DNA of 64,000 bases from Modestobacter sp. Leaf380 (lineage in GTDB: Bacteria > Actinomycetota > Actinomycetes > Mycobacteriales > Geodermatophilaceae). Under the pieces are notes generated by a model that saw only the letters and a list, made by a program, of their open reading frames with translations, was not told the DNA's origin and did no database searches. This document shows, in pieces, positions 43,477-51,454 of the stretch (positions are counted from its first letter, which is position 1; every line of letters begins with the position of its first letter). A program made the position numbers and the translations under genes. Where the stretch lies: assembly GCF_001424485.1 (NCBI RefSeq), contig NZ_LMQC01000012.1, positions 271,012 through 335,011 of the forward strand, given 5' to 3'.

Positions 43477-44276
43477 CCGCGGTGCAGGGCACGGCGGGCC
43501 GTGTCGAGGTGCCCACGGCGGGCCGTGTCGAGGTGCACGGCGTGCACAAGTCGTTCGGGGCGCACGAGGTGCTGCACGGGGTGGACCTGGTGGTCGAGCC
43601 GGGCAGCGTGACCGTCGTCCTGGGGCCGTCGGGGTCGGGGAAGTCGACGCTGCTGCGCTCGATCAACCACCTGGAGACCGTCGACCGCGGGTTCGTGGCG
43701 CTGGACGGCGAGCTGGTCGGCTACAGCCGCAAGGGTGAGAAGCTGTACGAGCTCAAGGAGGCCGAGCTGCTGCGCCAGCGCACCCGGTTCGGCTTCGTCT
43801 TCCAGTCCTTCAACCTCTTCCCGCACCTGACGGCGCTGCAGAACGTCGTCGAGGCACCGGTGTCGGCGCAGGGCCGGCCGCGCCGGGAGGTGGAGGCCGA
43901 GGCCCGCGAGCTGCTGGCCCGGGTGGGTCTGGCCGACAAGGCCGACGCACACCCGCGGCAGCTGTCGGGCGGGCAGCAGCAGCGGGTGGCGATCGCCCGC
44001 GCGCTTGCCATGCGCCCGGCGGTCCTGCTCTTCGACGAGCCGACCTCCGCACTGGACCCCGAGCTGGTGGGTGAGGTGCTCCAGGTGATCGAGGACCTGG
44101 CCCGGACCGGCACCACGATGATCGTCGTCACCCACGAGATCGGCTTCGCCCGGCAGGCCGCCGACCAGATCGTCTTCATGGACGAGGGGCGCGTCGTCGA
44201 GCAGGGCACCCCCGAGCAGGTCCTCGACGACCCGCAGCACGAGCGGACCCGCGCCTTCCTGGCCAGGGTGCTCTGA
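43473..44276 (+). CDS. Polar amino acid ABC transporter ATPase
   Basis: A 267-aa ATPase with Walker A GPSGSGKST (about 51-59), Q-loop VFQSFNLFPHLT, signature LSGGQQQRVAIARAL, Walker B LLFDEPTSALDPEL and H-loop VTHE. Similar to GlnQ/TcyN. The N-terminus contains a duplicated TAGRVEV caused by a 24-base tandem repeat. Confidence 0.95.
   Translation: MTAVQGTAGRVEVPTAGRVEVHGVHKSFGAHEVLHGVDLVVEPGSVTVVLGPSGSGKSTLLRSINHLETVDRGFVALDGELVGYSRKGEKLYELKEAELLRQRTRFGFVFQSFNLFPHLTALQNVVEAPVSAQGRPRREVEAEARELLARVGLADKADAHPRQLSGGQQQRVAIARALAMRPAVLLFDEPTSALDPELVGEVLQVIEDLARTGTTMIVVTHEIGFARQAADQIVFMDEGRVVEQGTPEQVLDDPQHERTRAFLARVL
43491..43538 (+). repeat. 24-base tandem duplication within the ATPase gene
   Basis: Two in-frame copies of ACGGCGGGCCGTGTCGAGGT plus GCCC or GCAC (43491-43514 and 43515-43538) differ by one base. 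They add eight residues before the ATPase core. Confidence 0.85.
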
Positions 44277-44380
44277 CCCAGCCGCTCCACCCCCTGACCC
44301 CGGACGGCGCACCTCGCGCCGTCCGTCGGTCCGGCGCGCCCGCGACCGGACCACCGCCCCGCACAGAAGAGAGAACGACC

Positions 44381-45364
44381 GTGACTGCACGCCCCCGACA
44401 CCGTGGCCGCCGCCGCACCGTCTCCGTCCTGGCCGCCGCCGCACTCCTGGCCCTGGCGGCGTGCAGCAGCTCCGCCGACATCGAAGCCGAAGCCCGCGAG
44501 GGGACGGCGGACCCGCAGGCCGTCAGCGTCGACACCTCCCCCGACCAGGACCGCGTGCACACCACGGTCAGCGACGAGGCGGTGGCGCTGCTCCCGCCGG
44601 GCGCCTTCCCCGACGGCGTGCTGCGCGTCTCGGTGACCCAGGGCGCGGTGCCGCTGGCGTTCTACGCCGACGACAACACCACCGTGATCGGCAGCGAGAC
44701 CGACCTGGCCACCCTGTTCGCCGACGCCCTGGGCCTGGAGCTGGAGCTGGTGGTCGTCGACTGGTCGAACTGGCCGCTGGCCGTGCAGTCCGGCGAGGTG
44801 GACGCCGTCGTGTCCAACGTGACGGTGACCGAGGAGCGCAAGCAGCTCTACGACTTCGCCACCTACCGGGTCGACCAGCTCGGCTGGCTGGTCGGTGCGG
44901 ACTCCGGGTTGTCGATCTCGGCGGCGCCCGACGTCGCCGGGCTGACCGTGGGGGTCTCCTCGGGCACCAACCAGGAGCAGGTCCTGCTCAGCTGGGACGC
45001 GGAGAACGTCGCCGCGGGCCTGGAACCGGTGACGATCGACTACCACCAGAGCTACAACGACGCCGTCCTCGCGCTGCAGTCGGGCCGACTGGACGCCTAC
45101 GTCGGGCCCAACCCGACCGCGGCCTACAGCGCCGCGACCTCCCCGCAGGACTTCGCCATCGCCGGGACGACGAACGGCGGCTGGCCTGCGACCGCGGACA
45201 TCGCCGTCACCACGGTGAAGGGCAACGGGTACGCCGAGGCGTTCGCCGCGGCCATCGACCACGCCATCGCCGACGGCAGCTACGCCGAGGTGCTGGCCCG
45301 CTGGGGGCTGGGCGCCGAGGCCGTCGACGCCTCCCGGGTCAACCCGCCCGGGCTGGGTTCCTGA
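44381..45364 (+). CDS. Amino acid ABC substrate-binding lipoprotein 1
   Basis: A 327-aa periplasmic-type binding protein, anchored as a lipoprotein (signal with RRRTVSVLAAAALLALAACSSS; lipobox LAAC). The SBP_bac_3 fold is shown by GVLRVSVTQGAVPLAFYADDNTTVIGSETDL and the hinge GQSGxLDA-type motif QSGRLDAYVGPNP. About 55% alike in key blocks to the next gene, so the pair arose by duplication. Confidence 0.92.
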   Translation: MTARPRHRGRRRTVSVLAAAALLALAACSSSADIEAEAREGTADPQAVSVDTSPDQDRVHTTVSDEAVALLPPGAFPDGVLRVSVTQGAVPLAFYADDNTTVIGSETDLATLFADALGLELELVVVDWSNWPLAVQSGEVDAVVSNVTVTEERKQLYDFATYRVDQLGWLVGADSGLSISAAPDVAGLTVGVSSGTNQEQVLLSWDAENVAAGLEPVTIDYHQSYNDAVLALQSGRLDAYVGPNPTAAYSAATSPQDFAIAGTTNGGWPATADIAVTTVKGNGYAEAFAAAIDHAIADGSYAEVLARWGLGAEAVDASRVNPPGLGS

Positions 45365-45414
45365 TGCCCGCCCGCCCTCGCGCCCCGCGCCCGCCCCGTC
45401 CGAGAGGAACCCCC

Positions 45415-46383
45415 GTGAAGCTGTCCCACCTGGTCTCCGCCGTCCCGCTGGCGACCGTGATCCTGCTGTCGGCCTGCACCAGCTCGGCCGAGATCGAGGC
45501 CGACCAGCGGGCCGACACCGTCGAGGCCGGGGAGAGCGCGGCCCTGGTGGTCGACACCTCCCCCGGGCAGGCCGACCGGGTGCGCAGTGACGAGGCCGCC
45601 GAGGCGGTCGCCCTGCTGCCGGACTCCGTCGCCGAGGACGGCGTGCTGACCGTCGGCGTCACCGGCGCCGGGGACCCGCCACTGGGCTTCCTGGCCGACG
45701 ACAACAGCACGGTGGTGGGCAGCGAGGTGGACATCGCGCAGCTGGTCGCCGACGGCCTGGGCCTGGAGCTCGAGGTGGTCAACACGACGTGGGAGGGCTG
45801 GCCGCTGGCCGTGCAGTCCGGCGCCCTGGAGGCGGTGTTCTCCAACGTGGGGGTCAACGCCGAGCGGCTGCAGCTCTTCGACTTCGCCACCTACCGGCAG
45901 GGGATCATGGCCTTCATCGCAGCTCCGGACAGTGGACTGGACATCACCGACGCTGCGGGGATCTCGGGCCAGCGCGTCGGGGTGGGGTCGGGCACCAACC
46001 AGGAGCGGATCCTGCTGGACTGGAACGCCCAGCTGGAGGCCGACGGGCAGGAGCCGGCGACGCTGGACTACTACGTCAGCGCCGCGGACGCCCTGCTGGC
46101 CATCCAGTCCGGTCGGCTGGACACCTACCTCGGGCCCAACCCCAACGCGGTCTACCAGGCGTCGGTCGGTGACCTGGAGGTCGTCGGCACGGTCAACGCC
46201 GGGTGGCCGAACACCACCTACGTGGCCGCGACGACCCTGAAGGGCAGCGGCCTGGTGGAGGCGGTGCAGGCGTCGCTGCAGCACGCCTTCGACGACGGCA
46301 GCTACGCCCAGACCCTGGCCCGCTGGGGCCTGTCCGACGAGGCCGTCGACGCCCCGGAGGTGAACCCCACCGTCGCGTCGTAG
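45415..46383 (+). CDS. Amino acid ABC substrate-binding lipoprotein 2
   Basis: A 322-aa paralogue of the preceding gene: lipobox LSAC, GVLTVGVTGAGDPPLGFLADDNSTVVGSEVDIAQLVADGLGLELE, and QSGRLDTYLGPNPNAVYQ. The GTG has GAGAGG 7 bases upstream. Two binding proteins sharing one permease and ATPase recall TcyJ and TcyK of Bacillus. Confidence 0.92.
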   Translation: MKLSHLVSAVPLATVILLSACTSSAEIEADQRADTVEAGESAALVVDTSPGQADRVRSDEAAEAVALLPDSVAEDGVLTVGVTGAGDPPLGFLADDNSTVVGSEVDIAQLVADGLGLELEVVNTTWEGWPLAVQSGALEAVFSNVGVNAERLQLFDFATYRQGIMAFIAAPDSGLDITDAAGISGQRVGVGSGTNQERILLDWNAQLEADGQEPATLDYYVSAADALLAIQSGRLDTYLGPNPNAVYQASVGDLEVVGTVNAGWPNTTYVAATTLKGSGLVEAVQASLQHAFDDGSYAQTLARWGLSDEAVDAPEVNPTVAS

Positions 46384-46438
46384 GCACCGGGGCAGGGGCC
46401 CGGGACCATCGCGGTCCCGGGCCCTGTGGCGCATCCGT

Positions 46439-46732
46439 TCACCGGGCCGGCGGCTCCACCCGAGCGAGCCAGGCCGTGAGCAGCTCCTCCAGGGCGACGG
46501 CCTGCTGCGGGGTGAGGTCGGCCAGCAGCCGCGCCTCGTTGGCCACGTGGTCGGCGAAGGCCTCGTCGATCACCCGGCGCCCGGCATCGGTCAGGTGGAC
46601 CACCCGTCCGCGCCCGTCGGCGTCGTCCCGACTGCGGGCGACGAGCCCGTCGCGCTCCAGGCGGTCCAGCCGCTTGCTCATGGCACCGCCGTCGTCGGCG
46701 GCATCGCCCTCGGCCAGCCGGCGGTGACCCGG
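46439..46732 (-). pseudogene. MarR regulator remnant lacking its N-terminal half
   Basis: The reading retains only the C-terminal part of a MarR protein: GGAMSKRLDRLERDGLVARSRDDADGRGRVVHLTDAGRRVIDEAF and the end helices LLADLTPQQAVALEELLTAW. Upstream of about 46732 the frame turns to Arg/Pro-rich nonsense instead of the dimer helices and first half of the winged helix. It is squeezed against the next gene, so a deletion probably removed its beginning. Confidence 0.68.
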
Positions 46733-46812
46733 GCGCTGCGCCGTCGGACACGCCCGCCGGTGCGAGGGGACGCGCGGACCGGCCGCACGCCCCCTCACCC
46801 GTCGTCCCCCGG

Positions 46813-48186
46813 TCAGGCCGCCGGGCCGCCACACCCGGCGCCGCGGGCGACGGCGGTCAGGTCCGCGCCGGCCAGCCCGGCGACCGGGCGCGGGTCGCTC
46901 ACGGGCTGCCAGCGGCCCTCGACCACGGCGTAGTCCACCGCCGGCCCGTCGGCGACGAACCGGGCGACGGCGGCCACCAGCCGGGCGACGTCGTCACCGG
47001 TGGTGCCCACCCCGACACTGGCCCGCAGCGCCCCCTCGGGGACGCCGAGCCGGGCCAGCAGCGGGTGCGCGCAGAACCGGCCGTCCCGCACGCCGATGCC
47101 GTGCTCGGCGGACAGGTAGGCCGCGACCAGGCCCGGGTCGGCGCCCGCGACGGTGAAGCCGACGACGCCGGTGGGCTCCACCGAGTCCGACCAGATGCGC
47201 AGCAGCCGCACGCCGTCCACGGCGTCCAGCCCCTCGACGAGCTGCTCGCGGAGGGCCCGCTCGTGCTCCTCGAGCTCGCCGGGGGCCAGCGCGGCGAGCG
47301 CGTCGCAGGCGGCGGCGAGGGCGACGGCGCCCAGGACGTTGGGCGACCCGCCCTCGTGCCGGTGCGGGGCGGCCACCCAGCCGGTCGACTCGACCGTGAC
47401 CTCGGTGACGGCTCCCCCACCGGCCAGGTGCGGGCGGCCGGTGTCCAGCCAGTCCCGCCGCCCGACCAGGGCGCCGACGCCGAAGGGTGCGTAGGCCTTG
47501 TGCCCGGAGAAGGCGACCCAGTCCGCACCGGAGTCGGCGAGGGAGAACCGGCGGTGCGGGACGGACTGGGCGCCGTCGACGACCACCCGGGCACCCGCGG
47601 CGTGCGCCAGCGCGACGACGTCTGCCAACGGCAGCGACTCCCCGGTGACGTTGGAGGCGCCGGTGACGGCGACCAGGGCGTAGCACCGGGCGGCCAGCGC
47701 CTCGCCCAGCGCCCGCAGGGTGTCGGCGACGGTGGGCCGGGTGGGCAGCACGGTGCAGGCGCCGCCGCCGGACCGCTCGCGCTGCTGCCACGGCAGCAGG
47801 TCGGCGTGGTGCTCGCAGTCCAGCACCAGCACCGCGCCACCGGCGGGCAGGCAGCCGGCGAGCAGTCCCAGGCCGTCGGTGGTGTTGCGGGTCAGCACGC
47901 AGACGTCGTCCGGGCGGGCGCCGACGAAGGCCGCGACGGTGTCCCGCGCCGACTCGTACAGGGCCGTGGAGACCTGGGAGAGGTGGCCGGCGCCGCGGTG
48001 CACGCTGGCGTAGAGCGGCAGCGCCTCGGCCACCCGGGCGGCGACCGCGGCCAGTGCCGGGGCGCTCGCGGCGACGTCGAGATTGGCGTACTGCGCGGTG
48101 CCGCCGGTGACCAGCGGCACGCGGGTGTCGGCGCCGACGGCGGGCAGCAGGGCGGGGACGGGACGGCAGGCGAGGGTCGTGGACAT
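46813..48186 (-). CDS. Class V aminotransferase, cysteine desulfurase-like
   Basis: A PLP enzyme of 457 aa. The PLP lysine is K230 in FSGHKAYAPFGVGAL; other blocks are HRGAGHLSQVSTALYESAR, TRNTTDGLGLLAG, TGASNVTGESLPLADVV and VVDGAQSVPHR. The C-terminus ends in an unusual extension (DYAVVEGRWQPV, then GCGGPAA) after the usual FVADG. Family members are cysteine desulfurases, selenocysteine lyases or cysteine lyases. AGGAG is 7 bases before the ATG; a SAM-IV riboswitch precedes it, consistent with a sulfur role. Confidence 0.87.
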   Translation of the reverse strand: MSTTLACRPVPALLPAVGADTRVPLVTGGTAQYANLDVAASAPALAAVAARVAEALPLYASVHRGAGHLSQVSTALYESARDTVAAFVGARPDDVCVLTRNTTDGLGLLAGCLPAGGAVLVLDCEHHADLLPWQQRERSGGGACTVLPTRPTVADTLRALGEALAARCYALVAVTGASNVTGESLPLADVVALAHAAGARVVVDGAQSVPHRRFSLADSGADWVAFSGHKAYAPFGVGALVGRRDWLDTGRPHLAGGGAVTEVTVESTGWVAAPHRHEGGSPNVLGAVALAAACDALAALAPGELEEHERALREQLVEGLDAVDGVRLLRIWSDSVEPTGVVGFTVAGADPGLVAAYLSAEHGIGVRDGRFCAHPLLARLGVPEGALRASVGVGTTGDDVARLVAAVARFVADGPAVDYAVVEGRWQPVSDPRPVAGLAGADLTAVARGAGCGGPAA

Positions 48187-48225
48187 GCTCGGACTCCTGG
48201 TGGGTCAGGGCCCGCACGCGAGGCG

Positions 48226-48341
48226 GGACCGGCGCTTGCGGCTGCGCTGCGCAGCCGCCGGGTCGTCACCCGGAGCACCCCATCGCGGTGGAAGGGTTGC
48301 CGACCAGCGAGCCGGGGCTTCGCGCTGGTACTCGTGACCTG
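48226..48341 (-). ncRNA. SAM-IV riboswitch 2
   Basis: Minus-strand AGGTCACGAGTACCAGCG, AAGCCCCGGCTCGCTGGTC, GGCAACCCTTCC, GATGGGGTGCTCCGGGTGACGACC and the distal GCTGCGC/GCGCAGC stem with GCAAGCGCCGG follow the SAM-IV layout. It ends about 40 bases before the desulfurase ATG. Confidence 0.87.
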
Positions 48342-48346
48342 GTTCC

Positions 48347-48376
48347 AGCCTGGCAGACCCCCGGGCTACCCGTCAA
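48347..48376 (-). promoter_or_regulatory. Promoter of the desulfurase/SAM-IV unit
   Basis: TTGACG (48376-48371), 18-base spacer and CAGGCT (48352-48347) on the minus strand, with the start predicted at the riboswitch edge. The preceding GTCGATCGGGATTGACG matches the promoter at 41494-41510 in 16 of 17 bases. Confidence 0.6.
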
Positions 48377-48455
48377 TCCCGATCGACGTGGTGGAGAACA
48401 GACGGCACGGGCCGGACAGCCCCGCGAGGAGCTGCCCGGCCCGGGGCCGTGCGGG

Positions 48456-49283
48456 TCAGAACGCGGGGATGACCGCGCCGTCGTACTCGTCGAGGATGAA
48501 CTGGCGCACCTCGTCGGAGTGCAGCAGCTCCTCCAGGGTCTGGATCCGCTCGTCGGACTCGTCACCGGCGCGCACGACCACCAGGTTGGCGTTGGGGTTG
48601 CCCTCGGCCTCCTCCAGCGCGAGGGCGTCCTGCGCCGGGGACAGGTCGGCGTCGATGGCGTAGTTGCCGTTGATCACCGCGATGTCGACGTCGGCCAGCG
48701 AGCGGGGCACCTGGGCCGCCTCGACCTCGGAGATCTCCAGGTCCAGCGGGCTGCTCTCCACGTCCAGCGAGGTGGGGGCGGCGTCACCGGTGTCGGCCAG
48801 CACGACCAGGTCGTTGGCCTCCAGCAGCCGCAGCGCGCGGGCGGCGTTGGTGGGGTCGTTCGGGATCGCCACGGTCGCGCCCTGCTCCAGCTGCGACAGG
48901 TCGGTCAGCGACTGCGAGTAGATGCCCAGCGGCTCGACGTGCACCGGCTCCAGGGCGGTGAAGTCGTAGCCCGCGGTCGACTCCTGCTCCTCCAGGTAGG
49001 GCACGGTCTGGAAGAAGTTGGCGTCCAACGAGCCGTCGTCCAGCGCGACGTTGGGCTGCACGTAGTCGGTGAACTCGACGACGTCGAGGTCCAGCCCGGC
49101 GTCCTCGGCCAGGTTCTCCTCCACGAAGCGCAGGATCTCCGCGTGCGGGACCGGCGAGGCACCGACGCGCAGCGGCTCGTCGGCGCCGGACAGCTCGGCG
49201 TTCCCACCGCCGCAGGCAGCGAGGACCGCGGTGGTGGTGAGGGCGGACAGGGTCAGGGCGAGGCGACGCACGAGGTTCTCCAT
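48456..49283 (-). CDS. metQ: MetQ/NlpA methionine-type binding lipoprotein
   Basis: A 275-aa NlpA-family lipoprotein (signal to lipobox LAAC in ALTTTAVLAACGGG). Typical blocks are VGASPVPHAEILRFV, VEFTDYVQPNVALDDGSLDANFFQTVPYLE, VHVEPLGIYSQS and VAIPNDPTNAARALRLL. It ends the metNIQ operon. Substrate may be methionine or another organosulfur compound. Confidence 0.94.
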   Translation of the reverse strand: MENLVRRLALTLSALTTTAVLAACGGGNAELSGADEPLRVGASPVPHAEILRFVEENLAEDAGLDLDVVEFTDYVQPNVALDDGSLDANFFQTVPYLEEQESTAGYDFTALEPVHVEPLGIYSQSLTDLSQLEQGATVAIPNDPTNAARALRLLEANDLVVLADTGDAAPTSLDVESSPLDLEISEVEAAQVPRSLADVDIAVINGNYAIDADLSPAQDALALEEAEGNPNANLVVVRAGDESDERIQTLEELLHSDEVRQFILDEYDGAVIPAF

Positions 49284-49290
49284 GGGGTGG

Positions 49291-49950
49291 TCAGCGACGC
49301 GCCAGTCGGCGCGCCCAGGTGTCGCCGCCGAACTGCAGCGCCTGGACGACGACGAGCAGCAGGGCGACGGTGAGCAGGGTGATGTCGGTGCGGAACTGCT
49401 GGTAGCCGAACCGGATGGCGAAGTCGCCCAGGCCGCCGCCGCCGATGGCGCCGGCCATGGCCGAGTAGCTGATCAGCGCGACGACGGTGACGGTGACGCC
49501 GGCGACCAGCGAGGGCAGCGCTTCGGGCAGCAGCACGGTGCGGACGACGTCCCGGCGGCGGGCGCCCATCGCCAGGGCCGCCTCGACCTTGCCGTGCGCG
49601 ACCTCGCGCAGGCTGGTCTCGACCAGCCGGGCCAGGAACGGGACGGCGCCGATGGTCAGCGGGACGATCGCGGCGGTGGAGCCGATGGTGGTGCCGACCA
49701 GGCCACGGGTCAGCGGGGCGACCAGCACCAGCAAGATGATGAACGGCAGCGAGCGCCCCAGGTTGACGACCAGGCCGAGGACCCGGTGCAGCACCGGGTG
49801 CGGGGCCAGCGCGCGGGGTCCGGTGACGGTGAGCAGCACGCCGAGCGGGATGCCCAGAAGCACGGTGACCACCGCGGAGACGGCGACCATGTAGAGGGTC
49901 TCGCCGGTGGCGTCGGCCAGCTGCGGCCAGATCCGGGACCAGTCGCTCAT
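49291..49950 (-). CDS. metI: MetI methionine ABC transporter permease
   Basis: A 219-aa permease with about five helices. The family blocks ATGETLYMVAVSAVVTVLLGIPLGVLL, LVVNLGRSLPFIILLVLVAPLT and the EAA region EAALAMGARRRDVVRTVLLPEALP (about 141-164) are visible. The ATG overlaps the metN stop as ATGA. Confidence 0.95.
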   Translation of the reverse strand: MSDWSRIWPQLADATGETLYMVAVSAVVTVLLGIPLGVLLTVTGPRALAPHPVLHRVLGLVVNLGRSLPFIILLVLVAPLTRGLVGTTIGSTAAIVPLTIGAVPFLARLVETSLREVAHGKVEAALAMGARRRDVVRTVLLPEALPSLVAGVTVTVVALISYSAMAGAIGGGGLGDFAIRFGYQQFRTDITLLTVALLLVVVQALQFGGDTWARRLARR

Positions 49951-50954
49951 CGGGCCGCCCCGGCCACGACGCGCTCGACCCGGGACCCGGCACCGCGCAG
50001 CCGTTCCAGGGCGCCGTCCAGGCCGCTCTGGTCGGCGCCGGTGACCCGCAGCAGCAGCCGGCCGTGCCGGCCGCCGGCGACGGTCTCCACCGAGCCGCCG
50101 GCGACCTCGACGTCCAGGCCGAGCCCGCCGACCAGCGCCTGCAGGACCCGGGTCTCGGGGGCCGCGTCGGTGACGGTGACCCGCACCAGGGTCCCGGTGT
50201 CCCGGTCGTCGGCCAGCGGGGCCGGCAGCAGGGCCTCGGCCAGTGGGGAGTCCCCGCGCGACAGCACCTCGTCGAGGCGGCCGCCGTCGACGACCCGGCC
50301 GGCCTCCAGCAGCACCGCGGAGTCGCAGACCGCCTTGACCACGGACATCTCGTGGGTGATGAGCAGGACGGTGAGGCCCAGCTCGTCGCGCACCCGGCGC
50401 AGCAGCTGCAGCACGCCGGTGGTGCTGGCCTGGTCCAGTGCTGAGGTGGCCTCGTCGCAGAGCAGCACCGTGGGCCGGGCGGCCAGCGCGCGGGCGATGG
50501 CCACCCGCTGCTTCTGCCCGCCGGACAGCTGCGCGGGCCGGGCCGTGGCCCGCTCGGCCAGGCCGACCAGGTCCAGCAGCTCCCCCGAGCGGCGCCGCCG
50601 CTCCGCGCGGCCGACACCGGCCAGCTCCAGCGGGTGCTCGACGTTCTCCGCCGCGGTCCGTGAGTCCATCAGCTCGAAGTGCTGGAAGACCATGCCGATC
50701 GAGCTGCGGGCCTTCCGGACCTCCTCGGCGGACAGGTCGGTGAGCACCCGGCCGTCGACGGTCACCGAGCCCGAGGTGGGCCGCTCCAGCAGGTTGACCA
50801 GCCGGATCAGCGTGCTCTTGCCCGACCCGGAAGGACCGACGACGCCGGCGAAGTCACCGGCGGGGACGGCGAGGTCGACGCCGTCCAGCGCGACGACCTC
50901 CTGGCCCCCGCGGGCGGCCGGGAAGACCTTGCGGACGTTCGACAGTTCGATCAC
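49947..50954 (-). CDS. metN: MetN methionine ABC transporter ATPase
   Basis: A 335-aa ATPase with Walker A GPSGSGKST, FQHFELMDSRTAAENVEHPLELAGV, signature LSGGQKQRVAIARAL, Walker B LLCDEATSALD and a C-terminal NIL/ACT domain (about 255-330) that in E. coli MetN senses methionine. GTG 50954 has AGGAGA 10 bases upstream. A Leu-Cys-Arg leader peptide lies ahead. Confidence 0.95.
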   Translation of the reverse strand: MIELSNVRKVFPAARGGQEVVALDGVDLAVPAGDFAGVVGPSGSGKSTLIRLVNLLERPTSGSVTVDGRVLTDLSAEEVRKARSSIGMVFQHFELMDSRTAAENVEHPLELAGVGRAERRRRSGELLDLVGLAERATARPAQLSGGQKQRVAIARALAARPTVLLCDEATSALDQASTTGVLQLLRRVRDELGLTVLLITHEMSVVKAVCDSAVLLEAGRVVDGGRLDEVLSRGDSPLAEALLPAPLADDRDTGTLVRVTVTDAAPETRVLQALVGGLGLDVEVAGGSVETVAGGRHGRLLLRVTGADQSGLDGALERLRGAGSRVERVVAGAAR

Positions 50955-51066
50955 GGGGAGGGGGTCTCCTGGCTGTGGGGGCCCGCGGGACGGCACACGG
51001 GCACGGCCGACCCGGCGGCGCGGGGGTGGAGCGGAGGTGCGGACGGCCACGGGAGGGCCGACGGGG

Positions 51067-51138
51067 TCAGCGACAGAGCCAGCTGGCGGTGCCGGCGTGG
51101 TCGACGGCGAGGTCGCGCGTCAGGAGGAGCCGGGGCAC
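51067..51138 (-). CDS. Sulfur-regulated leader peptide 3
   Basis: A 23-codon ORF from GTG 51138; its peptide contains LLLTRDLAVDHAGTASWLCR and stops about 112 bases before metN. The LLLTR start and terminal WLCR fit the actinobacterial leader peptide family, though the spacing Arg-Arg-His is degenerate here. It probably senses cysteine for metNIQ. Confidence 0.68.
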   Translation of the reverse strand: MPRLLLTRDLAVDHAGTASWLCR

Positions 51139-51170
51139 CCCGCCATGGTGCACGGCCGTGCGCTATCCCT

Positions 51171-51190
51171 ACAAACCCGGTGGGGTTTGT
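51171..51190. promoter_or_regulatory. Inverted repeat in the metN / LLM divergent region
   Basis: ACAAACCC-N4-GGGTTTGT, a perfect 8-base dyad about 30 bases upstream of leader peptide 3, is a candidate operator or a stop signal between divergent units. Confidence 0.4.
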
Positions 51191-51290
51191 GTGAGGGGGT
51201 TCTCACCCCACCGACGCCTCCGGATGGAAGGCCCCTCGCCCATTCGGCTGACGATCGCACCGTCAATCCCTACTAGACCGATGAGGGAAG

Positions 51291-51320
51291 TGGACAACGG
51301 TCGGCGGCGTTGGCTAGCGT
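51291..51320 (+). promoter_or_regulatory. Promoter of the SAM-IV/LLM operon
   Basis: TGGACA (51291-51296), 18-base spacer and TAGCGT (51315-51320) place the start near 51327 at the riboswitch edge, the same geometry as the other two riboswitches. Confidence 0.6.
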
Positions 51321-51325
51321 CGTGG

Positions 51326-51435
51326 CCGGTCGAGAGCGTCAGCATCGAGCCCTGGCTTGCTGACCGGCAACCCCCCGTCCCGGCGGGGTGCCCCAGGTGA
51401 TGACCCGGCGGAGGCGCCCACCTCCGCAAGCGGAG
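51326..51435 (+). ncRNA. SAM-IV riboswitch 3
   Basis: GGTCGAGAGCGTCAGCATCGA, GCCCTGGCTTGCTGAC, CGGCAACCCCCC, GGCGGGGTGCCCCAGGTGATGACC and the distal CGGAGG/CCTCCG stem with GCAAGCGGAG again follow the SAM-IV order. It lies 19 bases before the first monooxygenase. Confidence 0.87.
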
Positions 51436-51454
51436 ACACAGCACGAGGAGAGCC

